Assembly (NCBI GenBank): GCA_024529925.1 | Contig: JAFEUB010000064.1 | Span: forward strand, 186,001 to 250,000 | Direction of reading: 5' to 3' | DNA from: Ophthalmolycus amberensis | Lineage: Eukaryota; Chordata; Actinopteri; Perciformes; Zoarcidae | DNA: 64,000 nucleotides | Part shown: positions 36,212-48,000 of the stretch, in pieces | Numbering within the stretch: position 1 is the first letter of the stretch | Layout of the letters: each line of letters opens with the position of its first letter | Notes under the pieces: generated by a model | What the model was told of the DNA's origin: nothing | What the model saw: the letters and a program-made list of their open reading frames with translations, nothing else | Databases searched by the model: none | Made by a program: the position numbers and the translations under genes

Positions 36212-37276
36212 TGGTTGTATCTTCAGTCTTAAGTTCATTTAACTATTTTGCATTATCTTTTGCAGAATTGAATTTTATCTTAATTTAGATGTACTTTTCC
36301 AATACAGCATACATGCATACAAATACAAATAGAAGATACAATGTATTGATTGGATTCCATTGTCCTTGTGCAGTTTGAATGAGTTGTTGGTTGTGTTCCT
36401 GTTTTCTTCAAATGTATTATGAATGTGTATTCGAACATAAATCGATGTTTTTAAAGAAACGTGGTGTGAAAATGTAATTGGTAATAATGTGTGCAGTTGT
36501 TTTGGCAAAATAATTAAACTTGCAATGTGATTATTTGCTATTATATACTATTGCCTCCCATCTAAAACTCATTAAATGATCAAACGAAAACAACCATTCT
36601 TTCTTTTATTTGAATTTAGTGAAAATTACAATATTGTTTGAATGCAGGATTTTAACTTGCAACAGAGTATTTTCACACGGTAGTATTGCTACTTTTAAGT
36701 TGGGAAGTACTGAACTTAACAAGCCAACTGTATATAAAGTAGTTACTGCAGCGCATTAGAACAGTACAATGGTAAAATGCTGCTTAGACATTGATGCATC
36801 GGGAATAACAAGTCATTTCAAATAATATATCAGTCACATGAATGCAGTTCTCTTCCTGTAAATACACCTGTACTTCGTAATTAATGGATTATTCATGCAG
36901 GGCTTTTACTTGTCCTGGGTTATGTTTACATTGCTGCATAAGTACTTTTGTAGGCATAGTGGCCTTGATTGCCGTCGCAAAACATAATTTTAGAAAACAC
37001 ACTAACAACTTAGAAAACAGAAAACATTTACAAAACCACATTAACAAAATAGAAAAGGCAACTCATTTGTTGATGCGTTTCATCCAATGGTTTCGTGTTT
37101 TGACTTGAATACTCTGTCCACCACGGTTAAAGACTGCATAATATTAATAAACACTAGTTTACAACAGAAGAACAGTAGTGGATATTCTGCAAAATAACTC
37201 AAAAAGTGAATGTTATCAAGTATTATTTCAATATCTTAGACTAACTGATATTATTAAAAAAATATGAGCTGCAGTT

Positions 37277-37372
37277 TTTTATTTTATTTATTTCATTTAT
37301 TTCATTTATTTCATTTATTTCATTTATTTCATTTATTTTATTTATTTTATTTATTTTATTTATTTTATTTTT
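37277..37372. repeat. 9-bp AT-rich minisatellite
   Basis: Units TTTATTTCA and then TTTATTTTA, about ten in all; the change of C to T at one position splits the array into two homogeneous halves. Confidence 0.9.
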
Positions 37373-37384
37373 TATACTATAATT

Positions 37385-37485
37385 ACTGGACATCTTGATC
37401 CACACTCCATACCAGTTGTTGGCGGTAATGCGCCAATTCATTGTTTGCCAACCGCCAATAAACCTCAAAAGAGAAGAAGAAGTAA
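37385..37485 (+). repeat. SINE-like 3' fragment
   Basis: CCAGTTGTTGGCGGTAATGC, TTTGCCAACCGCCAATAAA, and the end AGAGAAGAAGAAGTAA form a pattern (GGCGGTAATGCGCC...GCCAACCGCC...GAAGAAGAAG) I recall as a common fish SINE tail. Unverified. Confidence 0.5.
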
Positions 37486-37599
37486 CAGCGCCCACAGTGG
37501 TCAACTATTTACAATGAATGTATTGTACATATCCGGAATTTCCGAGGGGCCAGTGAAGGCAGCATTTCCCCCGCATCAACCTGCCCAGCCGGTTCCAGC

Positions 37600-37911
37600 T
37601 AATTAGTCGTTAGGTCCGTTTGTCTGTCGCACAGGTGTGTGTGTCAACTGCCGCGGAAAACTCCAGATGAGAGACTAAATGCTCCGGTGACTGGAATGTT
37701 TCCTCGGGAAAAAAGAAGCGCAGAGCTAACGGGTCGCAACGGTTAACATGTTAACGTTATAGCACGACAGGTGCACCGCGTTTCCGACATTCGATACGTT
37801 AGCCTCCTCGTTTGTGACACTCGCTAAGTGTTACTAACTGTACTAGATAAGCTTGTACAGCTCAGGAAAATCAGTTGTTTCCGACTTGCACGAGGACATA
37901 CGTTTGTTCAG
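37600..37911 (+). promoter_or_regulatory. TRIM gene promoter and non-coding first exon
   Basis: GC-richer than its flanks, with GCTAAC/GTTAAC/GTTAGC words (37727-37803), and ending in TTGTTCAG followed by a good donor GTAAGT at 37912. An acceptor-like CTACCACCAG at about 38587 would join it to the ATG exon. No TATA box seen. Confidence 0.45.
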
Positions 37912-38626
37912 GTAAGTAGCCTGCGAGTCTTCTGACAGGGAGGCAAGTTAGTTCACGTCATTTGTTGTTTGACCCGTTGACCTAATGTAGCTATCATTAG
38001 GATATTATGTGTTGTTGTTACCCGTGTCGTGTCTATAAGGCTGATAGGCGGAGCACTGGAAACCACTGCTGACTACCTAACTGTGATATTACCACTTTGG
38101 GTCTCATTTTAACAACACAGAGCAGGTTGGCAGCTTATGTTGAGGCCATGCCCTTTTTAAACAGACTTGTTTACAAGTTTAACTGAGCCAGAGGGGTAAA
38201 GCTGACCTTGTTTTTGGAGGTTGCCTCGAGGCCTGAAGTTGCACTTCTACTTTCATTTTTATCCTTTTGTAAAAGAACATGCAGGAAGTAGGAATGTTGG
38301 GTAAATCAGTTTCATTTGCTTTCTATAAGGCAATGTCTACTGAGGCATAATCACATTTAAAGCTGCAACTTTTTTTTTCTTCTATGATTTACTAATTTGC
38401 TGATTATTTTACAGATAAATACTGTGATTATTATTTCTATGAGAAGTCCTAAATGGTGAATTTATGCCACTTAAACTCTCCCAAAGTGATGGGGACTTGT
38501 TTTAGTCTAAATGATCAATCCACCAATTTAAGAACACATACATCTCAGGACACCTACATCATCAGCATCTTTTAATCTACCACCAGCTCCACTCACCTGT
38601 CGGACCTCCCCGGTGTGAATACTGCC

Positions 38627-41600
38627 ATGGCCTCGGCCCAGTCGGAGCAGTCCAGCGTCCTCCAAGAGGAGCTCACCTGCCCGGTGTGCCTGGACTTGTA
38701 CCGCGACCCCCACTTGCTCCCTTGCGGCCACAACTTCTGCAAGACCTGCCTGGACCGCCTAAAGCGGCAAGCGGATCGAGGTCGCTTCCGCTGCCCAGAG
38801 TGCCGCGACAGCCACCGGTGTGGCACCAACTTTCAGAAAAACTTCAAACTTGCCAATATTGCGGACGACTACCGCCGCCGCCGCAGAGCCACCACTGCAG
38901 CTTTAAAGTCCAGAGAGCTGTTGCCGTCTTCTCTGTCGGCGCAGCAAGCCAGAAGTCTGTTTGCTGTTCCTTGTGACTACTGCCCGTCAGTCGCCGCCGA
39001 GGCCTCGGTCATCAGTGCCGTAGGGGAGGGCTCTTCTTCTTCTTCGGCTGCTACTGTTTCTCAGGAAGACGATGACAAGCAGCAGCAAGCTGCTGCTGCT
39101 GGGTCGATGTTTGCGGTCAAGACGTGTCTGAAGTGTGAGGTGTCGATGTGCCAGGAGCACGTGAAGCCGCATCTGGAGCTGCCGGCGTTCCGCGAGCATC
39201 CGCTAACGGAGCCCATGAACGACCTGTGGAAGAGGAAGTGCCCGGATCACGATGAGATATACAGGTAGGAAGCACTTGTACTCAAAATGTGTTCGTATTT
39301 TTGAAAAGGTGGATCTGAAATTCAGTTTTTCGTCAATGCCACGAAGTCTTGATCTACTGTTACTTGATCTACTCTAGATATTACTGCATGGACGACAAGA
39401 TATGCGTGTGCAATGCTTGCACCATAGAAGGAGGACACTCGGGACACACAATCAAGACCTTGAAAAACACCATGAAGGATCTAAAGGTACACTTTTTATT
39501 GTCTTCATGGTCTGAAAGCTGCATTATTGTGTTAAAAAATACTTTTACAACACAAAATCCCTGTTTTTAGGAGCATTGTATTCAGAAATAAATGTGGAGG
39601 AACTCCGTGTTTTGTTTCACCACCTTCTGATTGTTTTGCTCACACAAAGTCTTGTGATGAGTCTGGAATCCTCATGAATGAATATTGTCAGTGGTTGTTG
39701 TTGTAGTAGTGCGTGTGTGTATGGCTGCATGGAGATGAATGAAAGAGTCACATGACTCTGTGGTCTCTCTAGGAGAGTTAAATCCACTTCCTGTGCTTCC
39801 ATTCTCCTGAACAGAGTGTGAAGTTGAGAGGCTTCCAGTTCATTACCCAGAAACCCGTTGAATTCAACATATAAGTTCGGTGTTCTTTTCAATTAAACTT
39901 AATTAATATTGTATTCATTTCAACCGTAATGCAGTAGGCTTTCATTCACAGGAAATGCATAAATGGGAAGCAAAGTAATTCATGACTTTTGAAAGCCATC
40001 ATAAGCGGCACTGAAACAAGTATCTGTCATTGGAACAACAGCAATCAATCACACGTTCAGCCCCTACACTCGACAGATTTGTGCTTTGGAATATTTAATA
40101 TCTTACAATCTCGTTGTGACATCATTATCATGGAGCACTTTGCCTCCTCGTGGTGTTCCAGGGCTCGCTGGATAAGAAGCTGTACCGGGTGGAAACCAAG
40201 TACAGCATGGCCGAGAAGAAGCTTCAGGAGCAGAAGGAGAAGGAGAGGCAGGATAAGGTGAGAAGGCCGACAGTGGGATATTGTTGTGGTCGTTCCAGGT
40301 TTTCAGCACCATAGACAGCAACACTAAGATGCTCTGAGTAGTTGTCTGTAGGAGACGTCTAAAACACTTTGAGCTGAGCAAACACTTCAGACCTCTATTA
40401 TTTGGGGAGTGAAAACATGCAGACACTGTAAAACGTTGATGTAAATGTTCGTTCCCCTGCGGCCTCAATAACTTGACTGTGTTACGTTAACTGCACTCGA
40501 GAAAGTAAGTACAAATGTAATCACTAATTGTGGTTTAAATGGGGACATTTTTATCCTTAAGGGTTTGATTCTCTGTCTTTTGGCTACATAATATTATTAC
40601 AGTTATTGTCGGGGCAAACTACAAAAAAGCATGACAGGTTAATCCCGATAACATCCTGTGTTCTTCCTCTTTCCTCCTCCTCACCTCCCTCATCTAGAAG
40701 TTCATGGACGACTCTGAGCAGTGCTTGACCCGGCTGGGGGAGGAGATGAAGGCTAAAGTACTCCGCTTCGTCAGCAGATTGCAAGCATGCGCCCGCAGTC
40801 ACTGTGACGCGAACGGGCCGACGATTCAGAAGAACATCTCCAGGATCTGCCAGGACCAGGCCCGTCTGCAGGAGGTCCGCTGTGGCATCGAAAGCCTCGT
40901 GCAGGAGAGCGACCCTTTCCGCTTCATTGAGGTGAGAACACATTTATTCCCAGTCGACCTTGCCCATTGTGCATAGAATTACACCAATTACTACTCGTTA
41001 TTTATACGTAAATCTACTGACATCTGTTGTTTTTGTCCCTTTTTCAGGCATACAAGACAACAGGAAAACAGTAAGTACTGCTTTTATATTCAATAACTAA
41101 CAATTCATTTCATTAGTGATTAATCCACAGATGATTTCCTCCATTGATTGTTTAATTGTTTTGTTTATTAAATGTCAGAAAATTGTTTAATGTGAAAATA
41201 GACACAATTTCCCAGAGCTCAATGTGATCATCTTTGATCACTTATTGTAATTTGACAGTCCAAAACTTTACTATCGCATCTCACAAGTAACATGAAGTCC
41301 TGACATTTGAGAAGCTCTGACATTTGAGAAGCTCTGAGCAGCATCTGTTTGGCATTTTTGGTTTAAAAAAAAAAAATGGACAAACTATGAATGAATTATC
41401 TAAATAAATGCACTTCCTGTTTATTAATGTGGTGCGTGTGTTTTTTAGGTGCCGTAAGCAGCTGAGAAAAATCATGTTCTACCCAGAATACGTGGACACG
41501 GAGACGGAGGTCCTTGGTGTGATGATGGAAGAAGAGATGAGGAAGTTCCTTGATGAGGAACTACCGTGTCACATTGTGGCTGCCATTAATTCCGTCTGTA

Positions 41601-42168
41601 AGGAGTTTCCGGTTTTCTTTTGATGTCATTTTGACCGTAACGATGTCGGCTACATGCTAACGCTATTTTATAGAGAGGTGTTGAGTCTTGTGTTGCATCA
41701 CAAAGCGGGGTGTTTCTGTTATTTAGTCTACCCTCATGCAATGCGGATCCCACACAAATGTGGTGGACAAAATAGTAGAAACGGCAACAACACCTCTCTA
41801 AAATGTCCAATCAGATTTTTTTGATTCTGTCAGGTCCATTATCATCAGGTCATCTTTCAGATCTCCAGGAGGAGGAGGAGCAGGGGGAGAACGAAGAAGA
41901 GACTGTGGAGGAGGAGGAGGAGGAGGAGGAAGAGGAGGAGGATGACGATGACGACGACCTGGATGACAGCAGCGTGGAGGAAATGAGGAGCGAGGGGGAG
42001 GAGGAGGAGGAGGAGGAGGAGGAGGAAGACGACGACGAGGAGGAGGAAGACGATGACGACGAGGAGGAAGGACGTGACCAGAGTGAGCTGGCTGACGATC
42101 TTTACAGCCCAGAGGAGGGCGACGACGAGGAGGAAGACGATGAGGATGAGGAAGATCCAGGAATTTAA
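38627..42168 (+). CDS. TRIM-type E3 ubiquitin ligase with acidic C-terminus
   Basis: Exons 38627-39264, 39378-39486, 40162-40257, 40698-40931, 41048-41070, 41449-41597 and 41834-42168 join in frame to 527 aa. The start GCCATGG is a strong Kozak context. Order: RING at about 18-60 (CPVC...CGHNFC...CPEC), B-box1 at about 116-183, B-box2 at about 205-239 (CPDHDEIYRYYC...CNAC...GGHSGH), coiled coil about 250-340, then from residue 416 an almost pure Glu/Asp tail encoded by GAG/GAC runs. No SPRY domain follows. By family it should transfer ubiquitin through the RING and oligomerise through the coiled coil; substrate unknown. I could not assign it to a named TRIM. Its B-box1 is unusual: the first and second Cys pairs are separated by a Ser/Gln/Ala-rich insert of about 47 residues. 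It lies between two SAMD9L-like loci, which would fit an innate-immune role, but that is inference. Confidence 0.85.
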
Positions 42169-43560
42169 CTTGTGACAGGATTTCTATACTTGTATTTTTA
42201 CAGTTATTAAAGCACTTTGGACAGATGTTAAGGTTGTAAAATCTGTTTCGGTGTTGCACTCATCGATTCGAATGTCCCATGAACAGTTCAGGACTCGAGC
42301 AGCTACCACGTTTTGCCTCAAACCCCTTCGACAATATTGTGAGACGACCCCACTGGATGATGACGGAGCTTCGATACAGACTGGATTTAAAACGGACTGT
42401 GCACTGAGAATGTGCCGGTGTGATTGCTCAACCTGTGTCGCTAACTGCTGAACTCAACTACGGTGCTTTATAGTGAAGACGTTTGCTGTATTCGTCAACA
42501 CACGGATGTGAATGTATAATGAAAGAATGTAGCTGGAGGACTCGGAACACCTCAAACAGAATTTGGCGAAACCCTCTGCATGTCTTTCATGCCAGATTTT
42601 CTACCACGTTCACCTGCATTTTTATATAGAACAGGTGCTCGGCAGAGAGAGCTTCTGAAGTAACTTTCCAAGCATACGGAGGAAGATGTTTGGATTCCTG
42701 GAGTTTCCCAGTTTTCCATCACCACAGAAAGCCTTTTGACCAGCATCCGTAAAGAGGCCGACGTATTAGACCTGAAGGAGTCCTGCGTGTATGGATTGTT
42801 GTGATTGTCTCATTCATGCTCCAGTTAAACATTGCAAGCCAAAGAGTAAGAATGTGTGGGGGGGGGGGGGGGGTGCATAGATACTTTTAAAAGTTTTGTT
42901 TGCTTAGCATGACATTAGAAAAGTAAATGTGATGTTTTAACAACAGTCTACGTAGGCTATATGACTTTGCTTTTCATAGTTGTGCTTTAAGAGCAGTTAA
43001 TGCATTGTTAAAAAAAGTCCTATGCACAGTTCATACATTATTCTCAAAATATCAGTTTCAGGTGATGAGGAGTTTTGCACTTTATGTAAGACCAGAAGTA
43101 TTTGAATGTTAAAAGTTAATTTTTTTTGTTGATGCGAGTGATCTTGTGAGGGGCCAAACTGAAATGATGAATCTATAATAATAAAGCCTGTTGAAATGTG
43201 CAAAGTTGACTAGCTGTCCTTTTTGGAAATATGACAAATGCAAGGAAAGTACATCAAACGTAGAGCTGGGAAATAAAGCAATAATAGATAGATTTTGATT
43301 CATAAAAAGTGTTTTTAAGAAGGATATTCTCATTTAATTTAAAGAAAACGATTATATAGTAATAGGAGATTGTCATTGAGCCAGCAGTCTCACAGTTTCT
43401 TCCCAAACATTCACCACATTGTTACACGCAGAAATACGCAACATATAATAAATTCCCCACACAACGTGTCGCTTTAATACAAATATGAACAAAGCTCCAA
43501 ATCTTATTCACCTCCCGGAACGTTTGTTCTGATGTTTGCATACCACGGACATAAAATAGA
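42169..43560 (+). other. TRIM 3' UTR and intergenic region
   Basis: ATTAAA at about 42207 and AATAAA words at about 43180 and 43272 are candidate poly(A) signals. A G run lies at 42858-42873. No coding exon seen. Confidence 0.45.
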
Positions 43561-43568
43561 ACGGAGTA

Positions 43569-43610
43569 CCCGGAAGTACTCACCGGAAGCTTCCGGTGAG
43601 TACTTCCGGG
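43569..43610. promoter_or_regulatory. mrpl48: Perfect 42-bp palindrome built of ETS sites, MRPL48 promoter
   Basis: Two 18-base arms flank a central AAGCTT with no mismatch and no spacer. Each arm begins CCCGGAAGTACT and ends CACCGG, so the palindrome carries four GGAA cores: CCGGAAGT and ACCGGAAG on each strand, the ETS/GABPA (NRF-2) consensus. It ends 107 bases before the MRPL48 ATG, where such sites are typical of nuclear genes for mitochondrial proteins. Confidence 0.85.
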
Positions 43611-43717
43611 GTCAGTAGCAGCAGTCGGTGTGCGTGTGTTTTGAATGTTTTAACTGTAATTACATGTACGCAGTGTGTGTTTTCCGCCCAGACCAACAGA
43701 GAGAGAGAGGCTGAGCG

Positions 43718-46291
43718 ATGAATACCGTCTTTCGAAAGGTATATATTATTATTTTAGTTTTCTCTCCGTTCAATTTTACGTTTTTTCCCCACAGAGGTCA
43801 TAGCTGCAGCTCTGATAGTCAATCCACATGTGCATGTTACAATAACATTAGTCCGAGTTTAACTGTTTTGTCTCTGTATGTTTGCGAGCTCGTGTGCAGA
43901 TTCAACTTGAACTCGCCTAACGATAATGTTGAGAAGCGTGTGCTGTATCGAAGCTGATTTTATTCTGTGTTCTTCAGTTGCAGGTGTCTGTCACGCAACA
44001 GGCGTTTGTGTTGAACCAAGCACTTACATTATGCCGGTAAGTCTTTGCATTACTTCATATAATAAAGCCTTCAGTTAGCCATGCAAAAAAAAAAGAGTAA
44101 AGTATCACTTGGGTATTAATTTCACACCTTTGTTAGTTATGACAACATTTTATGCAACAAAGTAACTGCAGAGTCAGGAAGGTATCAACATCACTCCAAC
44201 AAAATATGATGATCAGACGAGTTGTAAACAAGCCCACATTTTTATCTGATGGAAAAATATATACTTGCAATACAAATACTTTTGATTAACTGGTTAGCCA
44301 CAAGAATGCAGATTATTAACTTTTTGCCTAGTAGGTCCTAAAGTGACGTTGGTGATATGAATCCTCTCTTTCTGACTCACACTTCCTGTTTTATTTAAAG
44401 GGCCACACCATCCGTCCAGCATCCTGTTTGGAGTGAGTATTTCAAAGACCATTATGAATGAAACACTTTGTCCTTTGCATGTAAAATACTGTATTTGTGT
44501 TGCTGCTATCGGACGATCTCTCGCCTGTTAAATGTATCCTCATGGGTAGCATGTTTATAGAGAATGTTTCCATCGACACATTTTCTTTTTATTCTCAGCT
44601 TCTGTAAACGAAAGACATTACAAAACCATGCCAACACACGGGATCGGGAGGTGGAGACATCTTTTACCTAGAGAAGCGGTAAGACTCTTAAAACCTCAGT
44701 TATTTCTTCTGCACACTCTGCCTCTTGATGATCAGGCAGAATAGTTTGAGGGGATGCAGTTACCAAAAACAAGTACTCACTCAAAACTCTTTGAGACTGC
44801 ATTCATTCTGACTATGTTTAGATTAATAGACATGCAGCTGATGGTGAGTTTTAAGAGCGCCCTCTGCTGGACCTCAACACAAACTACTTCAACTGATCTG
44901 TCGGGCTCCTCGACTGTCCATTTTCAAATATTTGAGTATTTTTTATACTGTATGTCCAATCTGGACAAGAGGAAATGTAAATGTCCGTTGTAGTGTCTCA
45001 TGTTTTAGTTATTTTTTTATTTTTATTTTTATTTTTAGCCAAAGAAAAAGAAAGACCGACACCAGATGAAGGAGATCCTGGCAGAGACGGACACAGCCTA
45101 CGGGACTCTGAATGTGAAAGTGTCGGGTTACGACATGACGTTGGTGGAGCATTACTCCCAGTACATCCACAACCTCTGCAACCGGCTCGGCATCAAAGTG
45201 GCAGAAAGGTGAGGATATTCAGAAAAACACAAATTTATTTATTATGTTTAGCTCAGTTATGGAATTGGTTTACTTCATATGGAGGCTGACAAGAAACTGT
45301 CAGGATAAGCCGGAGACCTGCAGCAGTTTGTTTGAAATGATCCCACATAAATACGTCATTCAACAGCACAAAGTATTTTTTTTCTCAGTGGTTGTGTTTC
45401 ACATGCAGCTATGCTTTGCCGACCAAGACCACAGAAGTCATGCTGCTGCAAGAGCAAGGCACCAAGATGTTTGTTGACGCCGTCCTGAAGACTCACTCAC
45501 GAGTCGTCCAGGTAAAACCGAGCCGCTTCAAGGTTCCCTTTTACCCAGAAGGGCTGTATTTTCTTGACTAGTTCTCCTGAGGAACTGCGATGACCCGACC
45601 AGTGAACTGCGTTTCATTCGTCTGTTCGTCTAGTTGAGCAGCCTGAACGCCGCAGCGTGTCCCGTGTTCATAGACGTCCTTTTGAAGAATCAACCAGAGG
45701 GAGTTCAGCTCTCTGTGCAGGAGGTGAGTTCATCCTGACGCCCGCTCTGCCACATTATACTTTAGGACACCCAAAACATTCCACCCATACGTTAGGATTT
45801 TTGTGTGGAAGGACATTATCTTTTAGACCCTAACCTCATGGGAGATGAATTCTGATTGATGACACTCGTCGTCAATAGATCCCTTAAACACTTCACCTTC
45901 CTCTCTTAATCTAGGCCGACACATTTCCTCTCTTAATCTAGGCCGACACATTTCCTCTCTTAATCTAGGCCGACACATAGTTTTTACCTGGCTATTGTTG
46001 ACAGATTTGAAATATTGTGAAACGATTTAGTATACAGTCAGGTGTCCACATACCTTTGGTCACATATTGTACATGAACAAGAACCCAAATTAAAGACTTC
46101 TTCATGATGCAAGCCCCGAGCGGTTAAACTAACACAGGTCTACATTAAATGAAGCACAGATACGTTTAACTTTAACACGTAAGGATCTCTCCTCTTCCCG
46201 TTTTCCCTCTCAGCACACCGAGGCTGATTTCCATGCGCGGTTCAAGGGCCGTCCGGAGCTGGAGGGGCTGATGGCTCAGATGGGCAATTAA
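43718..46291 (+). CDS. mrpl48: Mitochondrial large ribosomal subunit protein mL48
   Basis: Exons 43718-43738, 43978-44036, 44401-44432, 44599-44678, 45039-45208, 45409-45511, 45634-45723 and 46214-46291 join in frame to 210 aa (human about 212). The N-terminus (MNTVFRKLQVSVTQQAF) is an Arg/Lys-containing, acid-poor presequence suited to mitochondrial import. Landmarks: HYKTMPTHGIGRW, PKKKKDRHQ, the uS10-like core with YDMTLVEHYSQYIHNLCNRL and SYALPTKTTEVMLL, and the end EHTEADFHARFKGRPELEGL. It is a component of the mitoribosome large subunit. A poly(A) signal AATAAA at 46445 lies about 155 bases after the stop. Only the promoter palindrome and a small intronic repeat are odd; the coding sequence is intact. 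Confidence 0.93.
45895..45977. repeat. 27-bp tandem repeat, 3 copies, in MRPL48 intron 7
   Basis: The word CTAGGCCGACACA recurs at 45911, 45938 and 45965, each preceded by TTTCCTCTCTTAAT (first copy CTTCCTCTCTTAAT). Copies are identical by eye, so the array is recent. Confidence 0.95.
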
Positions 46292-46459
46292 GACCCGTGA
46301 CGGTCTCAAGTCTGATCTTCAGAGGATCCACCTCGTTTACCTGTTTGGGTTTCTTTATTTATTCTCTGGCATTTCTTAACTGAACGCCGTCAAAGGTGAT
46401 CATTTGCATAAAATGTAAAAACTGTTCTTTTGTGACCTCTGGAAAATAAAACTCTTCCT

Positions 46460-48000
46460 ATTTTTTTCCAATTTCAGTTGTCATTTTTAATGCTTCAATT
46501 CTGTTTCTTTAGAGTAAATGTGCACAAAAAGTCAAGAAAAGTGGCATCTGCTTTTTCCATAGAGTTGTGTGACACGACTGCCTTCCAACACTTCTACAGT
46601 CCTGTTACCTGTGCCTTGATAAATCAATGTCACATTATTCTGGTTTAACCATTTAGCTGAGGGGCCCCTGTTGGTTTTTTGGTAAAACAAACAAACCAGC
46701 CTTCAATATTTTCCTTAATAATACAAAATCTAACATTTAGTCCAGCTCTTTAGCAACACGTGTGTTTTTGTCTTCAAGTTTCCTCCTGAACTGCTTGATT
46801 CCTCTCAAGTTAATAATTCAAACGAGTCAAGTGGAGTTCAATATGTTTACTGCAAGTTGAAACAGATTACATGTAAATCAAGCTGGTCCATGGAGCACCT
46901 GGGTTCAGAAAATACACACATTCATAACGTTCAATACCTCCTGCTTTTGTGGGGGAGAACATGCCCCCAAAACGTTTAGTTTCTGTTCCATATTCAATAT
47001 GGTATCTTATCTAGTGCCTCTAGGTTTCGTTTCTTAGTCAATCCCTCCCGTACATTTTCCCATTCAAGGTTTTTAGCCTCTCAAAGCCACAGTGAGGATG
47101 CAATTTCATTAAAATCTCTGCACACACCAACCCGCCCTGCACAGGCCAGTGATTTAACATCGTATGGAGATATTATAAAATATAAGCAGTGAAAACAAAA
47201 GTATGTGCGAAAAAAATGAGTTAATATATTGACAGATTATTGGTTATGCATTATTATATACTCCACATTCTTACAAATTTACTTTTTTTGACACCGTAGG
47301 TGGAGCTCTGCCCAGTTTCTGGCTAGATGAAGACAAATCTACGCTTAAAAGCTTTGTGACAGTCAGACAATTTAAACAGAATATAAAAAAGGCCCCTATG
47401 TGTATCCTTTACATTGGGTTTGCGTGACCCATATCGCTATTTTCCACTGAGAGAACATCTTTCTTTGGTTGTTGCTTCATATGTTTCATGAATCCATAAA
47501 TGCTTAAATAGATAAATTATTAAAGTTCTAGAAGCTTAATGTCTTAACAGGTCTAGTGTGTGTAGGACTTGGTCAGGTTGCAGATTACAACCAAGTGAAG
47601 AATCTCAGTGTAACGAGCGTGGAGGAGAACTTTAGGGTCTGACGTCAATGGCCCTCTGTAGAGCTAGTGTTTGGTTCGTCCGTTATGGGCTGCTGTAGAT
47701 GACCCGCTTCCCTTTGTATATATAAACGTCCCATTCTAATGTGACAAAAACACAACGATTCACAACTTCAGGTGATTATACACTAAAGAAAACATACCGT
47801 TTAATATTATATTCCATTTCTCCAATAGATCCCCCTAAATGCTACACACCGTTCCTTTAAGGAAGTCACTCTTTTCATCTAAACTAAAAGTGTTTTCCTG
47901 TTTGACCAGTATTAAGGATGCTAAACATTGTATGGATAACATTGTGCCCACTTATTGTCCATAGCTACAGCGATTCTTTTTACTTTTACGCTTCGTTCCT
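46460..48000. other. Intergenic between MRPL48 and the SAMD9L-CARD gene
   Basis: Convergent gene ends; AT-rich with no supported exon. Contains the repeat copy at 47552-47866. Confidence 0.4.
47552..47866. repeat. MITE-like interspersed repeat, copy 2
   Basis: The left end (GGTCTAGTGTGTGTAGGACTT) and the reverse complement of the right end (AAGGAACGGTGTGTAGCATTTA) are similar, like imperfect terminal inverted repeats. Shared internal words with copy 1 at 24397-24594 are given there. No coding capacity is seen. Confidence 0.6.

Larger units (their letters stand above)
36212..37599. other. Intergenic between SAMD9L-like relic and TRIM gene
   Basis: AT-rich, no supported exon. Holds a minisatellite (37277-37372) and a SINE-like tail (37385-37485), listed separately. 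Confidence 0.4.

Noticed and set aside
38615..38626. TRIM start four codons earlier (MNTA)
   Set aside because: The codon at 38615 is GTG, not ATG; the ATG at 38627 has a strong GCCATGG context.
41834..41860. Separate 15-base exon GTCCATTATCATCAG in the TRIM gene
   Set aside because: The following GTCATCTTTCAG could be a tiny intron, but reading straight through keeps the frame, so a single exon is simpler.
41798..42259. 153-codon proline-rich minus-strand frame
   Set aside because: It is the complement of the GAG/GAC acidic tail of the TRIM gene.
43569..43610. Palindrome as a hairpin transcription terminator
   Set aside because: There is no loop or T run, and the element lies in a eukaryotic promoter position with ETS cores.
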